DNA from: Terribium retamae
Lineage (GTDB): Bacteria > Pseudomonadota > Alphaproteobacteria > Rhizobiales > Rhizobiaceae
Length of the DNA: 64,000 nucleotides
Assembly: GCF_022347545.1 (NCBI RefSeq)
Contig: NZ_JAKREW010000023.1
Location: 22,993 to 86,992 of the forward strand
Direction of reading: 5' to 3'
Below are positions 45,297 to 53,657 of the stretch, piece after piece. The position numbers and the translations under genes were made by a program. The notes below the pieces were generated by a model that made no database searches, was not told the origin of the DNA, and worked only from the letters and a program-made list of their open reading frames with translations. Position 1 is the first letter of the stretch; each line of letters starts with the position of its first letter.

Positions 45297-45767
45297 ATGT
45301 TTCGGGTCCATGCGGATAGCCTGGAAACCTATTTCGGGTTCGACCCTCGACGCAGGGGCGAACTCGAAAGGGTTGACGGTCTGATCCGCCAAGCGGCCCC
45401 CCGCCTAGGCCGGTATTTTCACGCGGGCACGCCAGCGGGAGAGGCCGGGATGCGCATGAAGATGATCGGCTACGGCCAGTTCCATTATGCGATCAAAAAT
45501 GGGAAGCAGGTGTCCTGGCCGGTGATCGGATTGGCGCTGCAAAAGAACTACTTAAGCCTCTATTTTGCCGTTACGCTCGACGGACGGCCGATCGTCGCGT
45601 TCTATGCTGGCAGACTTGGCGCATTGCGCGCCGGGCGTAACAATTTCAGCTTCGAGCGTTTTTTCGATCTCGATGCCGCAGCGTTGGAAGCGCTTGTGGC
45701 GCGCAGTGCCGAAATTTTCGAGGCTGAGCCCGACAATCCCGTCCGCTACAAACAGGGCTCCACCTGA
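45297..45767 (+). CDS. DUF1801-like protein
   Basis: A 156-residue protein. The core MIGYGQFHYAIKNGKQVSWP, then VIGLALQKNYLSLYFAVTLDG and RLGALRAGRNNFSFERF with a C-terminal ALEALVARSAEIFE helix, follows the DUF1801 (YdhG-like) pattern. This family includes an intracellular iron chaperone, but the role of this member is not known. The ATG at 45297 is eight bases after the transporter stop, so the two are probably cotranscribed. The frame is open back to 45192 inside the transporter gene. Confidence 0.75.
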   Translation: MFRVHADSLETYFGFDPRRRGELERVDGLIRQAAPRLGRYFHAGTPAGEAGMRMKMIGYGQFHYAIKNGKQVSWPVIGLALQKNYLSLYFAVTLDGRPIVAFYAGRLGALRAGRNNFSFERFFDLDAAALEALVARSAEIFEAEPDNPVRYKQGST

Positions 45768-45804
45768 GATTCCCTTGTCCGGCTGAAAGCTCTAGACTTC
45801 AGCC

Positions 45805-46824
45805 ATGACCGAATCACAGACCCTCATCCTCGGCTGCGCCGGGACATCGCTCACCCGTGAAGAAAAGAGCTTCTATCGGGGCGAATGCCCGTGGGGCTTT
45901 ATCCTCTTTGCCCGCAATATCTCCGAACCGGAGCAGATCCGCGATCTCGTTGCCGAAATGCGCGATTGCATCGGCCGTCCGGAGGCTCCGGTCTTCATCG
46001 ACCAGGAAGGCGGACGGGTGCAGCGGCTACGGCCGCCGCTGGCGCCCAATTATCCAGCCGGTGCAGCATTCGGTGCGCTGTACCGCGAAAATGAGGAAGT
46101 GGGTTTGCGTGCCGCCTGGTTGCTTGCCCGCCTGCATGCCTTTGATCTGCTGCGCTACGGCATCACCGCGGACTGCCTGCCGGTGCTCGATGTGCCCGTG
46201 GAAGGCGCCAACGATGTCATCGGCGCACGCGCCTATGCCAAGGACCCGTCGATCGTCACTGCGCTCGGCCGATCTGCCGCTGAAGGTTTGATGTCGGGTG
46301 GTGTCATCCCTGTCATGAAGCACATTCCCGGCCACGGCCGGGCCTTTGCCGACACCCATTTCGAGCTGCCAACGGTGACGACGTCGCTGAAGGAACTGCG
46401 CAAGCATGATTTCGCCCCATTCCAGGCGCTCAACCACCTGCCGATTGCGATGACGGCGCATGTCATCTTCAGCGCGGTCGATCCCGATAACCCGGCGACC
46501 ACCTCGGGCAAGGTCGTCGAAGAGATCATTCGCGGCGAGATCGGGTTCGATGGGCTGCTGGTGTCCGACGACACCTCCATGAAGGCACTTTCTGGGGATT
46601 TCCAGACAAAGGCTGCCTCGATCCTTGCAGCGGGCGTCGATCTGGTCCTTCACTGCAACGGCGTCATGGAAGAAATGGTCGCCATCGCTTCGCGGGCGAA
46701 ACCGCTGGAAGGCAGGGCGTTGGAGCGGGCCAACCGGGCACTCGCTTCGGTCAAGGGACATGATGACAAGGACGAGGCCGAACTGCGGGCCGAATTCGCG
46801 GATTATTTCGAGGCGGTCGCGTAA
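45805..46824 (+). CDS. nagZ: Beta-N-acetylhexosaminidase NagZ
   Basis: A 339-residue glycoside hydrolase family 3 enzyme that removes GlcNAc from anhydro-muropeptides in peptidoglycan recycling. The block APVFIDQEGGRVQRL, the substrate-binding KHIPGHG and the catalytic Asp/His region ADTHFELP, plus LVSDDTSMKAL with the nucleophile Asp, are all present. scpA follows after 25 bases. In relatives this gene lies close to the SPOR gene; here six genes intervene. Confidence 0.95.
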   Translation: MTESQTLILGCAGTSLTREEKSFYRGECPWGFILFARNISEPEQIRDLVAEMRDCIGRPEAPVFIDQEGGRVQRLRPPLAPNYPAGAAFGALYRENEEVGLRAAWLLARLHAFDLLRYGITADCLPVLDVPVEGANDVIGARAYAKDPSIVTALGRSAAEGLMSGGVIPVMKHIPGHGRAFADTHFELPTVTTSLKELRKHDFAPFQALNHLPIAMTAHVIFSAVDPDNPATTSGKVVEEIIRGEIGFDGLLVSDDTSMKALSGDFQTKAASILAAGVDLVLHCNGVMEEMVAIASRAKPLEGRALERANRALASVKGHDDKDEAELRAEFADYFEAVA

Positions 46825-46849
46825 CCGCATGGAGTGAGAAAAGAGGCAA

Positions 46850-47689
46850 GTGGCGGAACTCGCGGAAAAAAAGGCCGGCAAGGCCGCGCCGATGGACCGC
46901 CTCTGGGCCGAGGGTGATGACGATCGTGTCACCGGCGATCCCGAACTGGTCGTCGACGTAGCCGGTTTCGAAGGTCCGCTCGACCTTCTCCTTCACCTTG
47001 CCCGCAACCAGAAAGTCGACCTCGCTCGTATCTCGATCCTGGCGCTCGCCGAGCAGTATCTCGCCTTCGTCGAGAAGGTGAGGGCGCTGCGGCTCGAGCT
47101 TGCGGCCGACTATCTGGTGATGGCGGCGTGGTTGGCCTTCCTCAAATCCAAGCTGCTCATTCCCAAGCAGCCCGGTGAAGAGGGGGAGAGCGGTGAAGAA
47201 ATGGCCGCGGTACTGCAGTTCCGTCTGCGCCGTCTGGAGGCCATGCGTGACGCGGCTGCACGCCTTGTCAACCGCAACAGACTTGGTCGGGATGTGTTCC
47301 AGCGTGGCATGCCAGAGATGGTCATCGTCGAGAAGCGCAACCAATACTCGGCGACACTCTATGACCTGCTCACCGCCTATGCCGGTCAACGCCAGCGGCA
47401 GGCGATTTCCAATGTGCGTATTGCCAAGCGCGGGGTTTGGTCGCTCAAGGAAGCGCGTACCATTCTCGCGCGGCTGATCGGCATATCGGCGGATTGGACA
47501 GCGCTGGATAGATTCCTGATCGAATATCTGGCGAGCCCCGAGGAAAAGCGCACCGCCATGGCTTCTTCCTTCGCAGCGACATTGGAATTGGTGCGCGAGG
47601 GCAGCATGGAGATGCGTCAGGATGAGGTGTTTGCGCCACTCTATTTGCGGGGGCGTCAGCGCGTGAAAGCAATCGAGGTCGCGCAATGA
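46850..47689 (+). CDS. scpA: Segregation and condensation protein A
   Basis: A 279-residue kleisin subunit of the Smc-ScpAB chromosome condensin. The N-terminal block VDVAGFEGPLDLLLHLARNQKVDLARISI and the following EQYLAFVEKV are the Smc-neck-binding part; the C-terminal winged helix ends with FAPLYLRGR. The start is GTG at 46850 with AAGAGGCAA upstream. It overlaps scpB by four bases (ATGA), so both subunits are made together. Confidence 0.95.
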   Translation: MAELAEKKAGKAAPMDRLWAEGDDDRVTGDPELVVDVAGFEGPLDLLLHLARNQKVDLARISILALAEQYLAFVEKVRALRLELAADYLVMAAWLAFLKSKLLIPKQPGEEGESGEEMAAVLQFRLRRLEAMRDAAARLVNRNRLGRDVFQRGMPEMVIVEKRNQYSATLYDLLTAYAGQRQRQAISNVRIAKRGVWSLKEARTILARLIGISADWTALDRFLIEYLASPEEKRTAMASSFAATLELVREGSMEMRQDEVFAPLYLRGRQRVKAIEVAQ

Positions 47690-48423
47690 GCGAAAGCAGC
47701 AACGCTTCGGTCATCCCCTTCTCGGTGGAAGACGAGGAAGAAGCCACGGTACACAACCCGGCGGAACGTCTGCATTTGGCCGAAGCCGTGCGCATGGCGG
47801 AGGCGATCGTCTTCGCCAGCGCAGAACCTGTGACCGAGAAGCAACTTGCCCAGCGTCTGCCGGACGGCGTCAACGTGGCCGCGGCCATGACGGAGCTTCA
47901 GGACATCTATTCCCGCCGAGGCGTCAATCTAGTGCGCGTGGGAGATGGTTGGGCTTTCCGTACTGCCGGCGATCTTGCTTTCCTGATGAGCCGGGATTCG
48001 GTGCAACAGAAGAAACTGTCGCGTGCAGCACTCGAAGTGCTTGCCATCATCGCCTATCACCAGCCGGTCACTCGTGCCGAAATCGAGGACATTCGCGGTG
48101 TCGAGACCTCGAAGGGCACGCTGGATACACTGTTGGAAACCGAGTGGATCAGAATGCGTGGCCGCCGCAAGACCCCAGGCCGGCCGGTCACTTACGGCAC
48201 CACCGACAAGTTCCTTGACCATTTTGCGCTGGAGGAAATCCGCGATCTGCCGGGTATAGAAGAGCTGAAGGGGGCGGGGCTGCTTTCCACGCGCATGCCG
48301 GCCAACTTCTCGGTGCCGCAGCCGCCGGCCGACCCGGATGAGCTGACCGAGGACGAAGATCCTCTGACGGACATCGATCTGGAGGAACTCGGTCTTCTGA
48401 CGCCACGTGTCACGGAAGAGTGA
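47686..48423 (+). CDS. scpB: Segregation and condensation protein B
   Basis: A 245-residue partner of ScpA with two winged-helix domains. The first starts at about residue 27 (LAEAVRMAEAIVFASAEPVTE) and the second contains SRAALEVLAIIAYHQPVTRAEIEDIRGV, then RGRRKTPGRPVTYGTTDKFLDHF. The acidic C-terminus is dispensable in the family. It overlaps scpA, and tatA follows after 178 bases. Confidence 0.95.
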   Translation: MSESSNASVIPFSVEDEEEATVHNPAERLHLAEAVRMAEAIVFASAEPVTEKQLAQRLPDGVNVAAAMTELQDIYSRRGVNLVRVGDGWAFRTAGDLAFLMSRDSVQQKKLSRAALEVLAIIAYHQPVTRAEIEDIRGVETSKGTLDTLLETEWIRMRGRRKTPGRPVTYGTTDKFLDHFALEEIRDLPGIEELKGAGLLSTRMPANFSVPQPPADPDELTEDEDPLTDIDLEELGLLTPRVTEE

Positions 48424-48601
48424 TTGGCGAGCACGCTGAAACCGGTCCATGCGCTGTTTGGTAGCGGCCTATTTTCAGATGCGCTCAACAAATCCGGCTG
48501 ACAAGAGGCCGGACGTGATAGAAACTGTCGCGGTTCCGTTTGAATCCGGATGCTAAAACGCATAGATCAGCGGCAGGGAAACAGTTCAAGAGAGATAAAC
48601 A

Positions 48602-48820
48602 ATGGGTTCGTTTTCGATTTGGCACTGGCTGATCGTGCTGGTCATCGTGCTCCTGGTATTCGGCCGGGGCAAGATTCCGGAACTGATGGGCGACATGGCC
48701 AAGGGTATCAAAAGCTTCAAAAAGGGCATGGCCGACGACGAAGCCGACGATTCCCGCACCGTCGAGCACCGCTCCGACGAGACCGTCTCGAACATGAAGG
48801 AAAAGGCCGGCAAAAGCTGA
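48602..48820 (+). CDS. tatA: Twin-arginine translocase subunit TatA
   Basis: A 72-residue protein with one N-terminal membrane helix (IWHWLIVLVIVLLVFGRGKIP), the FGRGKIP hinge and the amphipathic helix GDMAKGIKSFKKGM, then an acidic tail. TatA forms the variable pore for folded proteins. It leads tatB and tatC; a palindromic repeat sits in the 154-base gap to tatB. Confidence 0.96.
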   Translation: MGSFSIWHWLIVLVIVLLVFGRGKIPELMGDMAKGIKSFKKGMADDEADDSRTVEHRSDETVSNMKEKAGKS

Positions 48821-48851
48821 GCCGGCACCTTCCGGAGACATTGTCGGGAAC

Positions 48852-48895
48852 TAGAGCGTTTGCGTCTCTTCACGGAAACGCGGAAAAACGCTCTA
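48852..48895. repeat. Palindromic repeat between tatA and tatB
   Basis: TAGAGCGTTT (48852-48861) pairs with AAACGCTCTA (48886-48895), and inside it GCGT pairs with ACGC. It shares TAGAGC and the CACGGAAACGC core with the element after merR (8331-8426). It may set the ratio of tatA to tatBC message by processing or partial termination. Confidence 0.7.
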
Positions 48896-48974
48896 CCTCT
48901 TTGTGTATACGCAATTCCGGACGCAAAACCGCCGCGCACTTTGCTGGAATTGCTCCTAGTCGGAACCGATAGCC

Positions 48975-49676
48975 ATGTTCGAAGTCGGCTGGACCGAAAT
49001 GCTGGTGATCGCGATCGTCATGATCGTGGTCGTCGGCCCGAAGGATTTGCCGAACATGCTGCGCACCTTTGGTCGCACCGTGGCCAAGCTGCGTTCCATG
49101 GCGGGGGACTTCCAGAAGCAGTTCAACGATGCGCTGAAGGAGGCCGAGCTTGACGATGTCAAGAAGTCGGTCGACGAATTGCGCGGCCTCAATCCGGCAG
49201 CTCAAATCCGCAAGCAGCTCAATCCGTTCGAGCAGGCTGCCGCTGACGTGCGCGCCGGGGTCGACAACATGATGAAGCCGAAGCCTGCGGAAGATCCGAC
49301 AGCGCCGGCCGCCAGCGAACCGCAGGCTACGGAGCCTCTGAAGAACGGCGCAACCGTATTGCCCGGCGTGAATGGCCCGGAAAGCATGCCGCCAGCGCCG
49401 GTCGTTTCGAAAGCGGAACCTATCGCAGCAGCGGTTGAGGCGACGGCGCCTGCCAAACGCAAGCCCGCCAAAGCGTCTCGTGAAGTGCCGTCCAAGCCTG
49501 TCGCGGCAAGAAAGGCGGCGTCGAAAGCGGTCAATTCAAGGGCGTCGGCCAAACCTCTCGCTCCGGCTCCCGCTGCCGCGAAGTCGGCACCCGAAGCCAA
49601 GGCGGCAGCAAAGCCAATGAAGGCGGCACCTGCTGCGAAGACGCCTGAAAAGAAGACGGCGAGGACCGCCAAGTGA
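48975..49676 (+). CDS. tatB: Twin-arginine translocase subunit TatB
   Basis: A 233-residue protein with the N-terminal helix MFEVGWTEMLVIAIVMIVVVGPKDLP that marks TatB, the amphipathic helix TFGRTVAKLRSMAGDFQKQF, and a long C-terminal tail very rich in Ala, Pro and Lys, as in rhizobial TatB. With TatC it forms the receptor for twin-arginine signal peptides. It overlaps tatC by four bases (GTGA). Confidence 0.95.
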   Translation: MFEVGWTEMLVIAIVMIVVVGPKDLPNMLRTFGRTVAKLRSMAGDFQKQFNDALKEAELDDVKKSVDELRGLNPAAQIRKQLNPFEQAAADVRAGVDNMMKPKPAEDPTAPAASEPQATEPLKNGATVLPGVNGPESMPPAPVVSKAEPIAAAVEATAPAKRKPAKASREVPSKPVAARKAASKAVNSRASAKPLAPAPAAAKSAPEAKAAAKPMKAAPAAKTPEKKTARTAK

Positions 49677-50545
49677 GCCTTTCTGAACAGGACGAGATCG
49701 ACAAGTCGTCGGCCCCGCTTATCGAGCATCTGATCGAGCTGCGTCGCCGGCTTATCTGGTCCATCGGCGGTTTCTTCGTCGCATTCCTGGTTTGCTTTTT
49801 CTTCGCCAAGAAGCTGTTCAACCTTCTGGTCGTTCCATTCAAATGGGCGACGCAATGGGCTGGGCTCGACCCGCACAAGGTCGAGCTGATCTATACGGCG
49901 CCGCAGGAGTTCTTCTTCACGCAAGTGAAGCTCGCCATGTTCGGCGGCATGGTCATCGCGTTTCCGCTGATTGCGACGCAGATCTACAAGTTCATCGCTC
50001 CCGGCCTCTACAAGAACGAACGCGCCGCTTTCCTGCCGTTCCTGATTGCCTCGCCGATCCTGTTCCTAATGGGCGCGGCACTTGTCTATTTCTTCTTCAC
50101 GCCGATGGTGATGTGGTTTTTCCTGGCCATGCAGCAGGCCGGCACGGACAGTGAGGTGCAGATTTCGCTGCTGCCCAAGGTCTCGGAATATCTCAGCCTC
50201 ATCATGACGCTGATCTTCTCCTTCGGCCTGGTCTTCCAGTTGCCGGTGGTCACCAGCTTGATGACGCGCGTCGGTCTTCTGTCTTCGCAGGCACTGGTCG
50301 ACAAACGTCGCTGGGCGATCGTCATTGCTTTCGTCGTTGCCGCCATACTCACGCCACCCGATCCGCTCAGCCAGATCGGCTTGGCCCTGCCGACCATCAT
50401 CCTGTACGAAGTCGCGATCTGGACCGCTCGCATGATCGAGAAGAGCCAGCAGCGCGAAAAGCTGGCACGCGAGAAGCAGGAAGCGGCCGATGCCGCAGAA
50501 GCCCAATCCGCTGAAGCTTCCACGGATTCAGCACAGCAATCCTGA
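49673..50545 (+). CDS. tatC: Twin-arginine translocase subunit TatC
   Basis: A 290-residue protein with six membrane segments. The N-terminal block APLIEHLIELRRRLIWSIGGF is the signal-peptide-binding region, followed by the PQEFFFTQVKLAMFGG segment and the TPPDPLSQIGLALPTIILYE block. The start is GTG at 49673, which overlaps the tatB stop. The C-terminal 30 residues are charged and cytoplasmic. Confidence 0.96.
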   Translation: MSLSEQDEIDKSSAPLIEHLIELRRRLIWSIGGFFVAFLVCFFFAKKLFNLLVVPFKWATQWAGLDPHKVELIYTAPQEFFFTQVKLAMFGGMVIAFPLIATQIYKFIAPGLYKNERAAFLPFLIASPILFLMGAALVYFFFTPMVMWFFLAMQQAGTDSEVQISLLPKVSEYLSLIMTLIFSFGLVFQLPVVTSLMTRVGLLSSQALVDKRRWAIVIAFVVAAILTPPDPLSQIGLALPTIILYEVAIWTARMIEKSQQREKLAREKQEAADAAEAQSAEASTDSAQQS

Positions 50546-50808
50546 TGCAAAGCTTGCCGGGCGGCGCGCGCCAATGCTGCCGACTAGGTCTCGTTAAAGA
50601 ATGTCCTTCGTCCTCCGGTTAGGACTATGTAGACAGAATTGCCGGTGACGAGGCCAAGGAGGCGCCGTGCGATGACAAAGCCGGTGCAGCCAAATTTTTT
50701 GGATGAGGTCGGCATCTACAGGCGCTGCGGCGCGCACCAGGCCTCCCCACCCTTGCATCCTGCGTCGAGGAGAGTTACCCCACGGCTCCCTCTTCAGGAT
50801 GGATGGAC

Positions 50809-52113
50809 ATGCTCGATATCAGATGGATTCGCGAAAACCCGCAGGCCCTCGTTGAAGCGCTCGTGAAGCGCTCGTGGTCGCCGGCCGACGCACAGTCCAC
50901 CGTCGAGGACATCATCGCCAGGGACGAAGCCCGACGCGCTCATCTCGGCAGGTTGCAGGAAGCACAGGAGCGTCGAAATTCGGCCTCCAAGGAGATCGGC
51001 AAGGCGCTCAGCATGAAGGATGCCGAACTTGCCGAAAAGCTGAAGGCCGAGGTCGCCGAGATCAAAAGTTTCATCCAGGGCGGTGAAGCCGAGGAACGTC
51101 GCTTGGACGAGGCCCTGGAAGGCGCTCTCGCCGTCATGCCGAACGTGCCGCTGGAAGATGTTCCGGTCGGCAAGGACGAGCATGACAATGTCGAGGTGCA
51201 CAAGATCGGCAAGATCGCCACGCGGCCGAACTGGGTCAAGGAGCATTTCGAGATTGGCGAGGCTCTTGGCTTGATGGATTTCGAGCGCGCCGCCAAACTT
51301 TCCGGCTCGCGCTTCACCATTCTTCAGGGGCAATTGGCGAGGCTCGAACGTGCACTCGGCCAGTTCATGCTCGATCTTCACACGACCGAACATGGTTACA
51401 TGGAAGTGCAGCCGCCGCTCCTGGTTCGCGACGAGGTGCTCTACGGCACCGGGCAATTGCCGAAATTCGAGGAAGACCTGTTCTTTACTCCGCACGGTGA
51501 GAGCAGGCTTGGTCTTATCCCGACCGCAGAAGTGTCGCTGACCAATTTGGTGCGCGAGGAGATCGTCGGGCATGATAAGTTGCCGCTTCGCCTCACCGCG
51601 CTCACCCCTTGCTTCCGTTCGGAAGCAGGTTCAGCCGGTCGCGACACGCGCGGCATGCTGCGCCAGCATCAGTTCTACAAGGTCGAACTGGTTTCCATCA
51701 CCGACCAGGAAAACTCACTCGCCGAGCATGAGCGCATGACGCAATGTGCCGAGGAAGTGCTGAAGCGGCTCGAACTGCCTTTCCGCACCGTGGCGCTGTG
51801 CACGGGCGACATGGGCTTCGGCGCGCGCAAGACCTATGACATCGAAGTCTGGCTCCCGGGCCAGAATGCCTATCGTGAGATTTCGTCCTGCTCGGTGTGT
51901 GGCGATTTCCAAGCCCGCCGCATGAACGCGCGCTACAAGGACCGCGAGGGCAGGGGAAACCTTTTCGTGCACACGTTGAATGGATCGGGTGTCGCCGTCG
52001 GTCGCGCCCTCATTGCCGTCATCGAAAACTATCAGAACGAGGATGGCAGCGTAACCATTCCTGAAGCCCTCAAGCCTTACATGGGCGGCCTGGAAAGAAT
52101 CGAATCGAAATAA
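50809..52113 (+). CDS. serS: Serine-tRNA ligase
   Basis: A 434-residue class II synthetase for tRNA-Ser. The N-terminal arm (about residues 1-105) is a long coiled coil. The class II motifs are present: TALTPCFRSEAGSAGRDTRG (motif 2) and LNGSGVAVGRALIAVIENYQ (motif 3). The start at 50809 (MLDIRWIRENP) is the family N-terminus; an ATG six bases earlier is also in frame. A 263-base gap separates it from tatC. It overlaps surE by one base (TAATG), and surE-pcm continue the operon. Confidence 0.97.
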   Translation: MLDIRWIRENPQALVEALVKRSWSPADAQSTVEDIIARDEARRAHLGRLQEAQERRNSASKEIGKALSMKDAELAEKLKAEVAEIKSFIQGGEAEERRLDEALEGALAVMPNVPLEDVPVGKDEHDNVEVHKIGKIATRPNWVKEHFEIGEALGLMDFERAAKLSGSRFTILQGQLARLERALGQFMLDLHTTEHGYMEVQPPLLVRDEVLYGTGQLPKFEEDLFFTPHGESRLGLIPTAEVSLTNLVREEIVGHDKLPLRLTALTPCFRSEAGSAGRDTRGMLRQHQFYKVELVSITDQENSLAEHERMTQCAEEVLKRLELPFRTVALCTGDMGFGARKTYDIEVWLPGQNAYREISSCSVCGDFQARRMNARYKDREGRGNLFVHTLNGSGVAVGRALIAVIENYQNEDGSVTIPEALKPYMGGLERIESK

Positions 52114-52871
52114 TGCGCATTCTTCTGACCAATGACGACGGCATCCATGCCGAGGGTCTTGCTTCGCTGGAGCGCATTGCCCGCACGCTCTCCGACGACG
52201 TGTGGGTGGTCGCTCCCGAGACCGACCAGTCCGGCTACGCGCACTCGCTGTCCATCTCGGAACCGCTGCGCCTGCGCAAAATCGGTGACAGGCATTATGC
52301 GGTGCGAGGCACGCCGACCGACTGCGTCATCATGGGCGCGCGCAAGATCCTGCCGGGTTTGCCGGACCTGATCCTGTCCGGCGTTAATTCCGGCGCCAAC
52401 ATCGCCGACGATGTGACCTATTCGGGCACGGTTGCCGGTGCCATGGAAGGCACACTCCTCGGCGTGCGCTCCATAGCCATCAGCCAGGCCTATTCCTATG
52501 TCGGCGAAGATCGGTTCGTTCCCTATGAGACGACCGAGGTGCTGGCGCCGGCTCTTCTGAAAAAACTCGTCGCCATGCCGCTGCCGGAAGGCGTGTTGCT
52601 CAACGTCAATTTCCCGAACTGCGCACCGGACGAGATCGAGGGCACAGTCGTCACCTCGCAAGGCAAGCTCGTGCATTCGCTTTGGGTGGATGAGCGTCGG
52701 GATGGGCGCGGCCTGCCTTATTACTGGCTGCGTTTCGGGCGCGAGCCGGCGGAAGGCAAGGCGGGCACAGACCTTCATGCCATGCGCAACCGGTTGGTCT
52801 CGGTGACGCCGCTGCATCTGGACCTGACCGCGTATGAGATTCGCGACCAACTGACGAAGGCGCTTGCATGA
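52113..52871 (+). CDS. surE: 5'-nucleotidase SurE
   Basis: A 252-residue stationary-phase survival phosphatase that acts on nucleoside monophosphates. The metal-binding RILLTNDDGIHAEGL motif is at the N-terminus, VVAPETDQSGYAHSLS and GTPTDCVIMG follow, and LILSGVNSGANIADDVTYSGTVAGAMEG completes the active site. It overlaps serS by one base and pcm by four. Confidence 0.96.
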   Translation: MRILLTNDDGIHAEGLASLERIARTLSDDVWVVAPETDQSGYAHSLSISEPLRLRKIGDRHYAVRGTPTDCVIMGARKILPGLPDLILSGVNSGANIADDVTYSGTVAGAMEGTLLGVRSIAISQAYSYVGEDRFVPYETTEVLAPALLKKLVAMPLPEGVLLNVNFPNCAPDEIEGTVVTSQGKLVHSLWVDERRDGRGLPYYWLRFGREPAEGKAGTDLHAMRNRLVSVTPLHLDLTAYEIRDQLTKALA

Positions 52872-53521
52872 TTGGTGGTTTTGACGAACGTGAAGGTTTC
52901 GCAGCCTTCCTGCTTCGCCTTCGCGGCAAGGGTGCCGTGCCGAAACCACTGATCGCCGCCTTCGAGGCAACGCCGCGCCATGCTTTCATCGCCGGTCAAT
53001 TCCATTCCATCGCCTGGACTGACCGCATGCTGCCGATCGAGTGTGGTGAGGCCATGGAGGGAGCCGATCTGCAGGCTGCGGTGGTTACCGCGCTCAACAT
53101 AGAACCCGGCAACCGGGTGCTGGAGATCGGGACCGGTTCTGGTTTCACCGCGGCCGTGATGGCCAGGCTCGCCGGCCGCGTGGTCACGGTCGACCGCTAC
53201 AAAACGCTGATCGAGCTTGCCAAGCAACGCTTCGACGCACTCGGCATAGCCAATGTTTTCGCACGCCATGCCGATGGCTCCAACGGTCTCGTCAACGAAG
53301 GCCCCTTCGATCGGATCATCGTCTGGGCCGCCTTCGACACCTTGCCGCGTTTTCTGCTCGACCAACTTTCCAGCGGCGGCACGGTAATCGCACCGATCGG
53401 GCCGGAGGAGGGAGAGCAGGTTCTGGCCAAGCTGATCAAGGTCGGTTCGCGCTTCGAACGCGAAGACATCGGCATCGTGCGTTTTCAGCCGATCCTGCCG
53501 GGTGCTGCCGCCGTCATCTGA
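52868..53521 (+). CDS. pcm: Protein-L-isoaspartate O-methyltransferase
   Basis: A 217-residue SAM-dependent enzyme that repairs isoaspartyl residues in aged proteins. The SAM motif VLEIGTGSGFTAAVMARL is at about residues 83-100, followed by VVTVDRYKTLIELAKQ, and DRIIVWAAFDTLP. Compared with many Pcm proteins the TAA in the IVTAA motif is changed to VWAAF. The order surE-pcm-nlpD is an old stationary-phase cluster. Confidence 0.93.
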   Translation: MIGGFDEREGFAAFLLRLRGKGAVPKPLIAAFEATPRHAFIAGQFHSIAWTDRMLPIECGEAMEGADLQAAVVTALNIEPGNRVLEIGTGSGFTAAVMARLAGRVVTVDRYKTLIELAKQRFDALGIANVFARHADGSNGLVNEGPFDRIIVWAAFDTLPRFLLDQLSSGGTVIAPIGPEEGEQVLAKLIKVGSRFEREDIGIVRFQPILPGAAAVI

Positions 53522-53657
53522 CGGCGGGTCATTGTCGCCGCGATCCGGACAAATATTTTAAGAAAAATTTCGACGGATTCTAACGGCTTAACCGCCCAGT
53601 AACATTAACGCGCTTTAATCCTGTCCAGTGAGTACCGGGTAAGTGCGGGTTATTGCG

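Noticed and set aside
50672..50866. Short frame with GGAGG upstream in the serS leader
   Set aside because: It overlaps the start of serS by more than 50 bases in another phase, and the peptide has no recognisable feature. A leader role cannot be excluded but is not supported.
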